Assembly: GCA_023415575.1 (NCBI GenBank)
Contig: JAEZKF010000049.1
Location: 1-64,000, forward strand
Length of the DNA stretch: 64,000 bases
Source: Bacillota bacterium
Lineage (GTDB): Bacteria > Bacillota > Clostridia > Oscillospirales > Ruminococcaceae
Reading direction: 5' to 3'
The position numbers were made by a program, and so were the translations under genes. This document shows, in pieces, positions 1 through 8,725 of this stretch (the first letter of the stretch is position 1; every line of letters starts with the position of its first letter). The notes below the pieces were generated by a model, which was not told where the DNA came from, searched no databases, and was given only the letters and a program-made list of their open reading frames with translations.

Positions 1-820
1 GGTTGGGCCGATTGGACCGGTATCTCCGGTCGGGCCGATTGGACCGGTATCTCCTGTCGGGCCGATTGGACCAGTATCTCCGGTCGGGCCGATTGGACCG
101 GTATCTCCGGTCGGGCCGGTTGGACCAGTATCTCCGGTCGGGCCGATTGGACCGGTATCTCCGGTCGGGCCGATTGGACCGGTATCTCCTGTCGGGCCGG
201 TTGGACCGGTGTCGCCTGTCGGGCCCGTTGGACCGGTGTCGCCTGTCGGACCGGTTGGGCCGGTATCACCAGTTGGGCCTGTCGGGCCTGTGTCACCTGT
301 CGGACCGGTTGGACCAGTGTCGCCTGTCGGGCCGGTTGGACCGGTATCTCCGGTCGGGCCTGTAGGACCTGTATCACCAGTCGGGCCGGTTGGGCCTGTG
401 TCGCCGGTCGGGCCGGTTGAACCAGCATCACCAGCTGGACCAGTTGGACCGGTATCGCCAGTCGGACCCTGTGGGCCAAATGGGCCTAGTGGACCTTGTG
501 GTCCGGTTGGACCGGTAGGACCAGTGGGACCCGTTGCACCCGCCTCACCGCTTGGACCTGTCGGACCGGTATCCCCGGTGGGGCCAGTATCGCCGGTCGG
601 GCCTGTGTCCCCTGCCGGACCCGTAGGGCCAGTATCACCCGTCAGACCAGTCGGGCCAGTGTCGCCTGCCGGACCTGTAGGGCCAGTGTCACCCGTCGGT
701 CCGGTTGGACCTGTTTCTCCTGACGGACCTGTTGGACCGGTATCACCAGTTGGTCCAGTGTCGCCGATTGGACCGGTTGGACCTGTCGGGCCAGTGGGCC
801 CTATTCCTGCGATATCGTCT
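1..820. repeat. Tandem 27-bp collagen-coding repeats
   Basis: This is a degenerate tandem array with a 27-bp unit encoding the nine-residue period GDTGPTGPT on the minus strand. It is most regular between 1 and about 440, where units differ mainly by silent changes and by I/T swaps. Such arrays expand and contract by slippage and are hard to assemble, so the copy number here is provisional. Confidence 0.9.
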
Positions 821-1218
821 TGAACAACAATAAGTGACGCCTGCACGGGAACATTTGTGGCATAGGTCACTGTATTACCGCTCTGGTTTACAAGTGCTAC
901 TGTAACGGGTGCTGTTGTAACGTCAATGATTCCTATGCCGATTACCTCTCCCAGTTTGTTGGGAGAGTTGCCTTCCAGATTATCTCCCTGAGAAGATACA
1001 AGTGTAAATACAACGGCTGGGGTTCCACCGGGAGTTGATTGCGTAGCAACCCACCAGTCAAAGATATACCTACCCGCTACGTTAAATGTGATTACACCTG
1101 TCATTGGATTGTAGTCTATATCACCTGAAGTATAGACAATATCATCAAAAACGACATTTGCATTATTTGCAACATTTCCTGCTAATGTTCGTTCTATTTG
1201 AAGTGCTATATTACTCAT
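1..1218 (-). CDS. Collagen-like repeat surface protein, C-terminal end cut by window edge
   Basis: The frame is open from the ATG at 1218 to position 1, so the 3' end lies outside the window and 406 codons are visible. Residues 1 to about 130 form a beta-rich globular domain (motifs NPMTGVITF, VTVALVNQSGN, NVPVQASLIV). The rest is uninterrupted Gly-X-Y triplets dominated by GPTGDT. The start is supported by an AGGAGG-type site just upstream. It lies 29 bp behind the next collagen-like gene and is probably co-transcribed. The globular domain resembles the C-terminal domain of that neighbour, but here it sits at the N-terminus. By family knowledge such proteins form trimeric stalks on the exosporium or cell surface (BclA type); the location is inference. 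No signal peptide is visible. Confidence 0.85.
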   Translation of the reverse strand, partial: MSNIALQIERTLAGNVANNANVVFDDIVYTSGDIDYNPMTGVITFNVAGRYIFDWWVATQSTPGGTPAVVFTLVSSQGDNLEGNSPNKLGEVIGIGIIDVTTAPVTVALVNQSGNTVTYATNVPVQASLIVVQDDIAGIGPTGPTGPTGPIGDTGPTGDTGPTGPSGETGPTGPTGDTGPTGPAGDTGPTGLTGDTGPTGPAGDTGPTGDTGPTGDTGPTGPSGEAGATGPTGPTGPTGPQGPLGPFGPQGPTGDTGPTGPAGDAGSTGPTGDTGPTGPTGDTGPTGPTGDTGPTGPTGDTGPTGPTGDTGPTGPTGDTGPTGPTGDTGPTGPTGDTGPTGPTGDTGPIGPTGDTGPIGPTGDTGPTGPTGDTGPIGPTGDTGPIGPTGDTGPIGPTGDTGPIGPT

Positions 1219-1247
1219 TTTAGTCCTCCTTAACCCAGTCTACATCA

Positions 1248-2822
1248 CTAGAAGTTTACATCTGTGATTACAATATTTGCCTGCACCGGTACATCCGCGT
1301 AGTATACCGTGTATCCGCTCGTGTTGACAAGGGCCACTGTGGTAGCTGCCGCCACTGTGATAAGCGCTGTTCCCGAAAGCTGACCGGTTACTAACGGCAA
1401 TGTGGAGCTTACTACGTCGGTACCATTTACACGCAGTGAGAAGGTCGCTGATGGATCAAGGTCAGATCCGTCAATTGTTACCTGCCAGCTAACAAGGTAA
1501 TTACCCACCCGCGATATGGTAAATATGCCTGTCACCGGATTATAGAGCATGGAAACGTCCTGATCATTTACGACATTGTTAAACAGTACGTTTGCGTCAT
1601 CAGCTACACCAGCTGTGCCCAGATTGGTTAAGTCAACCTGCATGCCACGGAAGAGAGTCGCAGGACCCTGCGGACCAGTTGGACCTGTATCACCAGTTGG
1701 ACCTGCTGGGCCTATTTCGCCTGCCGGGCCGGTTGGACCTGTGTCACCTGTCGGGCCTGCCGGGCCTATTTCGCCTGCCGGGCCGGTTGGACCTGTATCA
1801 CCAGTTGGACCTGCCGGGCCGATTTCTCCTGCCGGGCCGGTTGGACCTGTATCGCCAGTTGGCCCTGCCGGGCCGATTTCGCCTGCCGGGCCGGTTGGGC
1901 CGGTATCACCTGTCGGGCCTGCCGGGCCGATTTCGCCTGCCGGACCAGTTGAGCCAGTATCACCAGTTGGGCCTGCTGGACCTATGCTTCCCGCTGGGCC
2001 GGTTGGACCCGTATCACCTGTCGGGCCTGCTGGCCCAGGTGCGCCTGTCGGACCAGCTGGGCCTTGAATTCCCTGCGGGCCTTGCGGACCTATCGGACCT
2101 TGAACGCCCTGTGGTCCCTGCGGGCCGGTTGGACCTGTTGGGCCTTGGATTCCCGGTTGACCTTGTGGACCGGCTGGGCCAGTGGGGCCGGTTGGGCCGG
2201 TCGAACCTTGTGGACCGGGGCATCCCGGAGGGCCTTGCGGACCAGGACAGCCTTGTGGTCCGGGACAGCCATGTGGACCTGTGGGGCCAGTTGGGCCGGG
2301 ACGTCCTTGCGGACCGGGACAACCTTGCGGTCCTCGTGGTCCGGGAGGTCCCGGAGGGCCTTGGCAGCAGCACCTACAGTTATGATGGGGATGATGATGG
2401 TGGTGGTGGTGATGGTTTGAACCCTGCTGCATTAAGAGCTCCGCATCCTGATCTTCTGCACCAGCCTGATTCTGAGGTGTTCTGGCTAGTTTCCGGTTCA
2501 GTGCTTGTTCTCTAGCTTGATTTCTTGCTTCAAAGGTATTCTGCATACGAGCCTGAGCCTTTTGTTGTGCCTGCTCCCGAACTTGCGCCTGTTCTTGTAT
2601 GCGAGCCTGCGCCTGCCTTCTTGCTTGTTCCTGAGCTTGTGCTTGTATGCGGGCCTGCGCCTGCTTTCTTGCTTGTTCCTGGGCCATTACCTGTGATTGC
2701 ATGCGGGCCCTATGGTACGCGGCTACATTGGCAGCGTTACCCGGTGCTGCATTCCCAGGTCTCATACGCCCATTTTGCATCCAACGCCGTTGCATTGGGT
2801 TGCCTGAGAACATATTCTTCAT
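1248..2822 (-). CDS. Collagen-like protein with Q/A/R-rich stalk, His/Cys cluster and C-terminal beta domain
   Basis: The 524-residue protein has four parts. Residues 1-135 are Gln/Ala/Arg-rich with repeated QAQARIQ and EQARKQAQ units, likely one long helix or coiled coil. Around residues 137-155 comes a run of eight histidines followed by NCRCCCQ. Residues about 155-390 are Gly-X-Y triplets. Residues about 391-524 form a beta-rich domain (VLFNNVVND, NPVTGIFTISR, VPVQANIVITDVNF) of the kind that trimerises BclA-like proteins. The triplet part contains six copies of an 18-residue unit ending IGPAGPT. There is no signal peptide or LPxTG motif, which fits a protein assembled on the spore from the mother cell rather than exported. 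The SD AAAGGAG lies 8 nt before the ATG. A His/Cys cluster could bind metal; that is inference. Confidence 0.88.
   Translation of the reverse strand: MKNMFSGNPMQRRWMQNGRMRPGNAAPGNAANVAAYHRARMQSQVMAQEQARKQAQARIQAQAQEQARRQAQARIQEQAQVREQAQQKAQARMQNTFEARNQAREQALNRKLARTPQNQAGAEDQDAELLMQQGSNHHHHHHHHPHHNCRCCCQGPPGPPGPRGPQGCPGPQGRPGPTGPTGPHGCPGPQGCPGPQGPPGCPGPQGSTGPTGPTGPAGPQGQPGIQGPTGPTGPQGPQGVQGPIGPQGPQGIQGPAGPTGAPGPAGPTGDTGPTGPAGSIGPAGPTGDTGSTGPAGEIGPAGPTGDTGPTGPAGEIGPAGPTGDTGPTGPAGEIGPAGPTGDTGPTGPAGEIGPAGPTGDTGPTGPAGEIGPAGPTGDTGPTGPQGPATLFRGMQVDLTNLGTAGVADDANVLFNNVVNDQDVSMLYNPVTGIFTISRVGNYLVSWQVTIDGSDLDPSATFSLRVNGTDVVSSTLPLVTGQLSGTALITVAAATTVALVNTSGYTVYYADVPVQANIVITDVNF
1690..2060. repeat. Tandem 54-bp collagen-coding repeats
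   Basis: Six near-identical 54-bp units encode an 18-residue collagen period (GDTG..., ending IGPAGPT) inside the second collagen-like gene. One unit has Ser for Glu before IGPAGPT, and one has Ser for Pro after GDTG. The high nucleotide identity suggests recent duplication or gene conversion. Confidence 0.88.
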
Positions 2823-2869
2823 GCGTATGTCTCCTTTATTTCAGACTTGACCAATATTCTTGTCTATAT

Positions 2870-2898
2870 CATTGTATGTGTCAGAATAACAAAGGGTT
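2870..2898 (-). promoter_or_regulatory. Candidate sigma-K-type promoter for the collagen-like operon
   Basis: On the minus strand AACC (2895-2898) is followed after 16 nt by CATACAATG (2870-2878). This is close to the sigma-K pattern of an AC core and CATAnnnTA. It lies about 50 nt before the start codon. A mother-cell sigma would suit an exosporium protein. The match is short, so this is only a candidate. Confidence 0.35.
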
Positions 2899-2917
2899 AA
2901 AGGAGATTATGCTGTCA

Positions 2918-2964
2918 AAAAATAATAAAAAAAGTCCTTGTACAAAATGTGTACAAGGACTTTT
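2918..2964 (-). terminator. Rho-independent terminator of the aldo/keto reductase gene
   Basis: A perfect 14-bp inverted repeat (2931-2944 with 2950-2963, 5-nt loop) is followed on the minus strand by a T-rich tract. It lies just downstream of the reductase stop and separates it from the collagen operon. Confidence 0.85.
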
Positions 2965-2980
2965 ATAAGATATAATTCTC

Positions 2981-3898
2981 TTAGGGAAGTGTATTTCCCG
3001 CGGAAAGGTAGATATCATACCATTCCCGGCGCGTTAAGGTAACATCCGCAGCACGGGCAATCTCCCCAATTCGGTCCGGGTTCATCGAACCGATAATCGG
3101 CTGCATATTGGCAGGATGGCGCAACAGCCACGCGATTGCAACTGCGGTCGGGGTGATTTGATACCGCTCGCCAATCTGCGCAAGCACCTCATTGAGTTTG
3201 GGGTATTTTTCGCTGCCCACAAACACGCCCTCAAAGAAGCCGTACTGTAAAGGCGACCACGGCTGGATTGTGATGTCGTTGAGGCGGCAGTAATCAAGCA
3301 CGCTGTCATCGCGGTTAATTCCCGCTTCGTTTTCCATGTTGACATTGATGCCGCTGCGTATCATACCGCAGTTGGTAATGCTCAGCTGCAACTGGTTGAT
3401 GATAAGCTTGTGCGGCAGGTATTTCTGCAACAGGGCAATCTGCATGGGGTTGTGGTTGGATACACCGAAGTAGCGAACCTTACCCGACGAATGCAGCACA
3501 TCAAAGGCCTCTGCGACCTCCTCGGGATCGGTCAGGGCATCGGGGCGGTGTAATAGGAGGATATCAAGATAATCGGTGCCCAGCCGCTTTAGGCTGCCCT
3601 CGGCTGCTTCTATGATATGCTGCTTTGACATATCATACATACCCTTGCAAATACCGCATTTGGTCTGCAAAATAACATCCTCGCGCTTTATGCCGCCCAT
3701 TTGCAGGGCATTGCGAAAGATTTCTTCCGACCTACCCTGCGCATAAACATCCGCATGGTCAAAGAAATTGAGTCCTGCCTCCAGAGAGGTACTGATAACC
3801 TTGTATGCCTCGGCATCCGTAAGGCTGCCCATCCGCATACATCCAACGCCGATGACTGGTACATCCAGGTGTGTGTTTTTTATGTGAATTAAGCGCAT
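2981..3898 (-). CDS. Aldo/keto reductase (YdhF-like)
   Basis: A 305-residue TIM-barrel NADPH-dependent oxidoreductase. The catalytic tetrad is recognisable: Asp and Tyr in FFDHADVYAQGRSEE, Lys in LQTKCGI and His in LLLHRPD. The C-terminal part carries the cofactor-binding stretch GVSNHNP and the region around IGSMNPDRI. Length and motifs fit the E. coli YdhF subgroup; the physiological substrate is unknown. The SD AAGGA precedes the ATG. It lies 19 bp after the stop-side of the upstream fusion gene on the same strand, so it may be the last gene of that transcript before the terminator. Confidence 0.88.
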   Translation of the reverse strand: MRLIHIKNTHLDVPVIGVGCMRMGSLTDAEAYKVISTSLEAGLNFFDHADVYAQGRSEEIFRNALQMGGIKREDVILQTKCGICKGMYDMSKQHIIEAAEGSLKRLGTDYLDILLLHRPDALTDPEEVAEAFDVLHSSGKVRYFGVSNHNPMQIALLQKYLPHKLIINQLQLSITNCGMIRSGINVNMENEAGINRDDSVLDYCRLNDITIQPWSPLQYGFFEGVFVGSEKYPKLNEVLAQIGERYQITPTAVAIAWLLRHPANMQPIIGSMNPDRIGEIARAADVTLTRREWYDIYLSAGNTLP

Positions 3899-3917
3899 GT
3901 CCTAAGCTTCCTTTTTG

Positions 3918-6900
3918 TTATTTTACGACTGCCCCGGTATAGTAATGCTCTAAGATTTCCTTATAGTCCCAGCCCGCATAGGTTGCATATCCATGTGCGC
4001 CCATCTGACTCATACCAACACCGTGCCCGTATCCGTAGGTGGTAAAGATAAAGTTGGAGCCGTCATAGGCCACATCAAATTTGGTGGACCGCAAATCAAA
4101 CGCGCCGCCGCTGACCAGCACCTTCTCGCGGAGTACGCGCGCGGTGGTGGAGATACCGCCGATGCTGATTTTGTCGTTGTAACCGCCGCTGGTGTAGCTT
4201 AATATCTCAAACCAATCGGACGGGTCACCCTTCGGCTCTTTGCCGAAATAGCTTGACACCTTACTGCGCACATAGGATTCACTCAACGTTACGGTTCGCT
4301 TGTATCCGGCTGCCTTATAGTCATACGCACTCTCTACACTGACAAGATGGGAGTAGTGTCCGCCCCAAACATCCTTAGAGGAGTTGGTGTTATCCCCCGC
4401 AATGGCAAAGTAGGGAGTATAGGCGACCTTATTGTTTACATACACAAGTTCGCCTATTACCTCGGCTACCGCCTTCTTAATCTTGGTGGTAGGCGTTCTA
4501 AAGCCAACCGAGGGAATGGTACCGGAGTTATTGCTGTTAACAATATAACTATGCGCCGCAACGGCCTGCGCCTTAAGCGCCTCGGTGTGCATGGTGTCGT
4601 TCATCTCGTTCGCCACCACCTTGCAGATGATGGTATAGGCATCGTCAGTGACGCGGCTGCCGTTTGCATAGACCGTCAACTGCTCGCCGGTTTCGACACC
4701 GAGCACATCGGAGCTTGGCGTGCTGCTCTCCTTAGAGGAACTGCTTGCCTTGGAAGACGACGAGGGCTGCTTAGAGGAGCTGCTCGCCTTAGAGGAGGAC
4801 GCAGCAGAAGATGATTGTTTAGAAGATGATGCGGCCGAGGATTCTCCTGAAGAGGTGCCGGATGATGCAGAAGAACTGCTCTGCCCCGACTGTTCGGAGG
4901 ATCCTTCCTTAGAGGAAGCCGCAGAAGAGGAGCCATTCGAAGAGGAGGCCTGCGACGAGGAGGGTTTCGAGGAACTCTGGCTCTTGGAAGAAGAGCTTTC
5001 CTCGCGCTCGGAGGATACCGTTTCCTCCCTGCTGCTCTCGGATGATGTGGCTTGGCTGCTGCCGGGTTCGTCATCCGGCTCGGCAACGAGCGGCGGCGGG
5101 GTCTCGCCGTTTTCGGTGACCTTACTGCTGTTATCGATAAGCTCAGGCTTTTCGCCGCCGTACAGCTCATACCAGATATCCGGATAGAGCGGCTGGGCAT
5201 TGCGTTTTGCGTTAAGTACTTCAACCTGTGCGCTTTCACCCGAACGCACCTTACGAGCAACAACCACAAACCTTGCTTCATCAAATTCATATGTACAGGT
5301 GGAAAGGGTTAAGAAGGTATCATCAACGTGAACATCTACGCCGGTATCGATAATCGACCGTGCCTTGGTCTGGGTGATGAAATCCTCAATCTCATCCTCG
5401 TTTTCGGGGTTGATAAAGGAGGTGTAGTCAAATATCTCGCCGTGTGCGGGGTTTACATTGGTGATAAAAGCGGCATACACCTTATAGGTTCCCGTTCCGT
5501 ACACGGTGTCAAAGCGGATAATCGGGTGCTGCTTGTAGTAGTCCAGGTTGCGATAGTTGACAAGCTCTCCAAACATCTGGCCGTCCTTCATATTGTGGCC
5601 GTACACGATGATGTTGGTGCTGTTCTTGACATCTACACGGTAATCTATAAACGGGATTCCGTGCCGGTTGCTCTCACGCGTAAAGTTGCGGCGCAGGTAA
5701 TAGTCGTTGTCGCTCGACTGCACAACCGGGTATTTCAGTTCCGTGCCTTCAATCTCAACAAACGCCTTGACGTCCGGGTTGATGGCGTATAGGGATGCAA
5801 AATCGCTTATGTAGTCCTCAGGGTAGCCTTCGGGCAGGGCGCCTGAGCCGTACAGGTCGTTTAGGCTATCCACCTGCTTTTGATTGAGGTAGGAGGTGCC
5901 GAAGTAATAGGCGATGTAGCCTGCAGAGGCCAAAAAGACAACGATGAAGAGAAGGGAGAGCAGCTTTAAGAAGACACGCGAGCCGCTATCACCCTTTACG
6001 GGGAACATGTATTCCACAAACCGCCGCCAAGCGCTCTTTTTCTTGGGCGGTTGGTCACTTGCAACATCGGGGGGAAGTAGCGGAGAATGGGGCTTAGCAA
6101 TATCCTGCTGCAAACCCTCGTCGTAGCGGGAGCGGATAAACTTTGCCACCCGTTCGATGGTTTTGGGGCTGCGCGAGGCAAGAGGCACCATGGTGGACAG
6201 GCCGCCCGCCGGCGCATTCAGATACTGCATAACCATGTCAAGTGCCGCGAGCACCGTTTTAGAGCGGATTGCATCGCGGTTGTTTTTATCCGGGTCAAAC
6301 ATGAGCTTTTTAACCCATACATGGGTTTTATCACACATGGCGACGAACACCAAGCCCACGGGCTTTTGGTTATCGTCGGTGCCGGGGCCCGCAACACCGG
6401 TTATGCCGATGCCGATATCGGCATGCGCCTGCTCTAAAACGCCGGCTGCCATGGCGATGGCAACCTCCTCGCTTATGGAGGTATAGCGCTCTATCAGCTT
6501 GGGCGAAACACCCAGCTTGTCCTTTTTAATCTTATCGGCATACGCCGAAACGCCAAACTCAAATACCGCAGACGAGCCCGGAACCTCGGTTATCCGCTCG
6601 CTTAACAGTCCGCCGGTACAGGATTCTGCGGTTGCAATCTTCTTTTTACACAGGCGCAGCTTGTTGACCACGGCGCCCGCAAGCGTTTCGTTGTCGCCGC
6701 CGTAGATGTGCACGGCAAGGGGGCTTGTCATCAGCGTTTTGGCTGCGGCATCCGCCTGTGACAATGCCTGTGACCGCCCGGGGGCGACCGAGAACAGGCG
6801 TATGGCAAGCTCGCCGTCCTCCTCCAAAAGCGTTGCGGCTACGGAGGAAGGCAGCGATACCTCATCAAGCAGGTCTTGTGCTTCGTCATACTCGATGCCG

Positions 6901-7442
6901 GTCAGACGCAGGGTGCGGAAGGCATACTCGCCCCCGGTTCCGCTGCGGATGTAGGAGCATACCGACTGGGTAAACATGACGGTGTATTCCTTTGCATCGT
7001 CGGGCAGCATGATAATAGCCTGTCCCTGCGACTCCATCGAAAAGCCGGAGATAAAGCCCACGGTATTGATAAACACTCTTGCCCCCTCGGGGATAAGGGC
7101 TAAGCGGATATCCTCTTCCACAAACCGCCGGCCCGTCTGCTCAAACACCTCGCGCAGGCGGGATACACTTGGGTTGTGGGGCAGAAGCGCGATGTCCAGC
7201 GCATCACACAAAAGCTCTTTGGCAAGCGGGCGGGAAAGGTCGCTTTGACCGCCTATGGTAATGACAATGTCGCAGTGGTCGATACCGTCGCCCACCGCGT
7301 CTAAAAACGCATCAGGGTCGGTCAGCGGAACGACGGCGCTGCTTGTCTGGATGGCAAACGCCCGCAGTTCGTTTTCAAGAAGACGGATGGCTCTGATATC
7401 CTCTGGTGTAGCCGAGCCAATCAACAATATTCTTGCTCTCAC
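3918..7442 (-). CDS. CinA-like / class B sortase / SpoIID three-domain fusion protein
   Basis: One uninterrupted frame of 1174 codons with a GTG start and a good AGGAGG site. Residues 1-170 resemble a degenerate MoCF (CinA N-terminal) domain lacking the usual GGLGPT motif. Residues 255-410 are a CinA C-terminal amidohydrolase domain (TAESCTGG, GITGVAGPGT). A basic stretch and one membrane helix at about 491-514 follow. Residues 550-765 form a class B sortase with His616 (YGHNMKDG), Cys716 (LSTCTYEF) and Arg724. Residues 795-912 are a Ser-rich linker. Residues 920-1174 are a SpoIID/LytB peptidoglycan lytic domain (TEALKAQAVAAHSY, GYGHGVGMSQMGA). The predicted topology puts CinA in the cytoplasm and sortase plus SpoIID outside. 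The role of the combination is unknown. It is downstream of thiI and may share its transcript. Confidence 0.88.
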   Translation of the reverse strand: MRARILLIGSATPEDIRAIRLLENELRAFAIQTSSAVVPLTDPDAFLDAVGDGIDHCDIVITIGGQSDLSRPLAKELLCDALDIALLPHNPSVSRLREVFEQTGRRFVEEDIRLALIPEGARVFINTVGFISGFSMESQGQAIIMLPDDAKEYTVMFTQSVCSYIRSGTGGEYAFRTLRLTGIEYDEAQDLLDEVSLPSSVAATLLEEDGELAIRLFSVAPGRSQALSQADAAAKTLMTSPLAVHIYGGDNETLAGAVVNKLRLCKKKIATAESCTGGLLSERITEVPGSSAVFEFGVSAYADKIKKDKLGVSPKLIERYTSISEEVAIAMAAGVLEQAHADIGIGITGVAGPGTDDNQKPVGLVFVAMCDKTHVWVKKLMFDPDKNNRDAIRSKTVLAALDMVMQYLNAPAGGLSTMVPLASRSPKTIERVAKFIRSRYDEGLQQDIAKPHSPLLPPDVASDQPPKKKSAWRRFVEYMFPVKGDSGSRVFLKLLSLLFIVVFLASAGYIAYYFGTSYLNQKQVDSLNDLYGSGALPEGYPEDYISDFASLYAINPDVKAFVEIEGTELKYPVVQSSDNDYYLRRNFTRESNRHGIPFIDYRVDVKNSTNIIVYGHNMKDGQMFGELVNYRNLDYYKQHPIIRFDTVYGTGTYKVYAAFITNVNPAHGEIFDYTSFINPENEDEIEDFITQTKARSIIDTGVDVHVDDTFLTLSTCTYEFDEARFVVVARKVRSGESAQVEVLNAKRNAQPLYPDIWYELYGGEKPELIDNSSKVTENGETPPPLVAEPDDEPGSSQATSSESSREETVSSEREESSSSKSQSSSKPSSSQASSSNGSSSAASSKEGSSEQSGQSSSSASSGTSSGESSAASSSKQSSSAASSSKASSSSKQPSSSSKASSSSKESSTPSSDVLGVETGEQLTVYANGSRVTDDAYTIICKVVANEMNDTMHTEALKAQAVAAHSYIVNSNNSGTIPSVGFRTPTTKIKKAVAEVIGELVYVNNKVAYTPYFAIAGDNTNSSKDVWGGHYSHLVSVESAYDYKAAGYKRTVTLSESYVRSKVSSYFGKEPKGDPSDWFEILSYTSGGYNDKISIGGISTTARVLREKVLVSGGAFDLRSTKFDVAYDGSNFIFTTYGYGHGVGMSQMGAHGYATYAGWDYKEILEHYYTGAVVK

Positions 7443-7510
7443 ACTCGCTCCTCCTTTGTTACGCGATGCACACTCGGTGCAAAAGGCAAGGATGGCCTAT
7501 GCCGAAATGC

Positions 7511-8689
7511 TTATGCGTCAATATTCTTATACTCCACGCCGGCGATGGCGCGGTCGATGAGTTCATTCCAGTCAACCTTTGCAGCCTGCTCTGCCTTCTC
7601 TACGCTCTCAAGGCGCGGACGGGTGCGCGGATGGCGGGGGGTAAATACCGTGCAGCAGTCCTCATAGGGCAGGATGGATGTCTCAAAGGTGTCTATCTTG
7701 CGGGAGATTGCGATAATCTCCTCTTTGTCCATGCCGATTAAGGGGCGGAATACGGGCATGGAGCATACGCTGTCGGTGCAGGAGATGGCTGCAATGGTCT
7801 GACTTGCAACCTGCCCGAGGCTTTCGCCGGTAATCAAGGCTCCGCAGTTTTGGTCGACAGCAATGCGCTCGCTGATGCGCATCATAAAGCGGCGCATGAT
7901 GATGGTAAACAGATCCTCCGGGCACTCCCTGCGGATGGTCTCCTGAATCTCGGTAAAGGGAACAACCATGAAGTTAATTCTACCGCAGTAGGCTGCCATC
8001 TTCTGCAGCAGGGTTTCCACCTTAAGCCGCGCGCGCTCACCCGTGTAAGGGGGGCTTACAAAGTGGATGGCGGTAAGGCTTAGGCCGCGCTTGCTCATCA
8101 TATACCCCGCAACGGGGCTGTCGATGCCGCCTGAGATTAACAGCGCTGCCCTGCCGCTTGTGCCAACAGGGATGCCGCCTGCACCGGGTACGCGGTCAGC
8201 GTGGATGTAAGCGGCCTTCTCACGCACCTCGACATATATCACAACGTCGGGATGGTGAACATCTACCTTCAGATGGGGGTAGGCTTCCAGCAGGCGTTCG
8301 CCTACCTGGGCGCAGATTTCGGGCGAGGTAAGCGCAAACGACTTATCCGATCGCTTTGCCTCTACCTTAAAGGTGCGCAGGGATGCGAGTTTTTCTTCAA
8401 AATATTCGACACAATCTTCCTTAATCTGTGAAATATCCTTTTTTGTCTCCCCTGCGCGGCAGAGGGCGGCGATGCCGAACACCGTGGAAAGGCGCTGCTC
8501 GGCCTGAGCGACATCCGCAAACTCATTGAGCAGGCGCACATAAACGGTGGATTGGGCCTGCCACAGGTCAATCTCCCCCATATCCGCAAGGCGGCGGCGT
8601 ATATTCTTAATAAGTATCGACTCAAAATCCCTGCGGTTTAGCCCCTTTAGGATAATCTCGCCGAATTTGAGCAGTATAACCTCGTTCAT
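7511..8689 (-). CDS. thiI: tRNA 4-thiouridine sulfurtransferase
   Basis: ThiI adenylates U8 of tRNA and transfers sulfur to make s4U; in many bacteria it also serves thiamine thiazole formation. The start MNEVILLKFGE is chosen because it begins the conserved NFLD/THUMP region and has AAGGAG upstream; an ATG 33 nt earlier is possible. The THUMP domain (residues about 60-165) precedes the PP-loop ATPase motif SGGIDSPV. There is no C-terminal rhodanese domain, as is usual in Firmicutes. It follows the cysteine desulfurase gene by 36 bp, matching the Gram-positive arrangement in which a dedicated desulfurase feeds persulfide to ThiI. Confidence 0.93.
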   Translation of the reverse strand: MNEVILLKFGEIILKGLNRRDFESILIKNIRRRLADMGEIDLWQAQSTVYVRLLNEFADVAQAEQRLSTVFGIAALCRAGETKKDISQIKEDCVEYFEEKLASLRTFKVEAKRSDKSFALTSPEICAQVGERLLEAYPHLKVDVHHPDVVIYVEVREKAAYIHADRVPGAGGIPVGTSGRAALLISGGIDSPVAGYMMSKRGLSLTAIHFVSPPYTGERARLKVETLLQKMAAYCGRINFMVVPFTEIQETIRRECPEDLFTIIMRRFMMRISERIAVDQNCGALITGESLGQVASQTIAAISCTDSVCSMPVFRPLIGMDKEEIIAISRKIDTFETSILPYEDCCTVFTPRHPRTRPRLESVEKAEQAAKVDWNELIDRAIAGVEYKNIDA

Positions 8690-8725
8690 CTGTCTATAAC
8701 CTACTCCTTGTATATTGTGCATGGC

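Noticed and set aside
1..820. Short regular repeats resembling a CRISPR array
   Set aside because: The units are contiguous and degenerate with no spacers, and they stay in frame as Gly-X-Y collagen triplets.
209..823. Plus-strand proline/glycine-valine repeat frames over the collagen genes
   Set aside because: They are the antisense reading of the minus-strand collagen repeats and have no ribosome site.
1248..1700. NPVTG and NPMTG in the collagen-like head domains as sortase B sorting signals
   Set aside because: They lie inside the beta-rich domain, without a following hydrophobic segment and charged tail, so they are not sorting signals.
4676..5312. Frames rich in Glu/Leu or Arg/Pro in the Ser-linker region
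   Set aside because: They are alternative readings of the Ser-rich linker of the large fusion protein.
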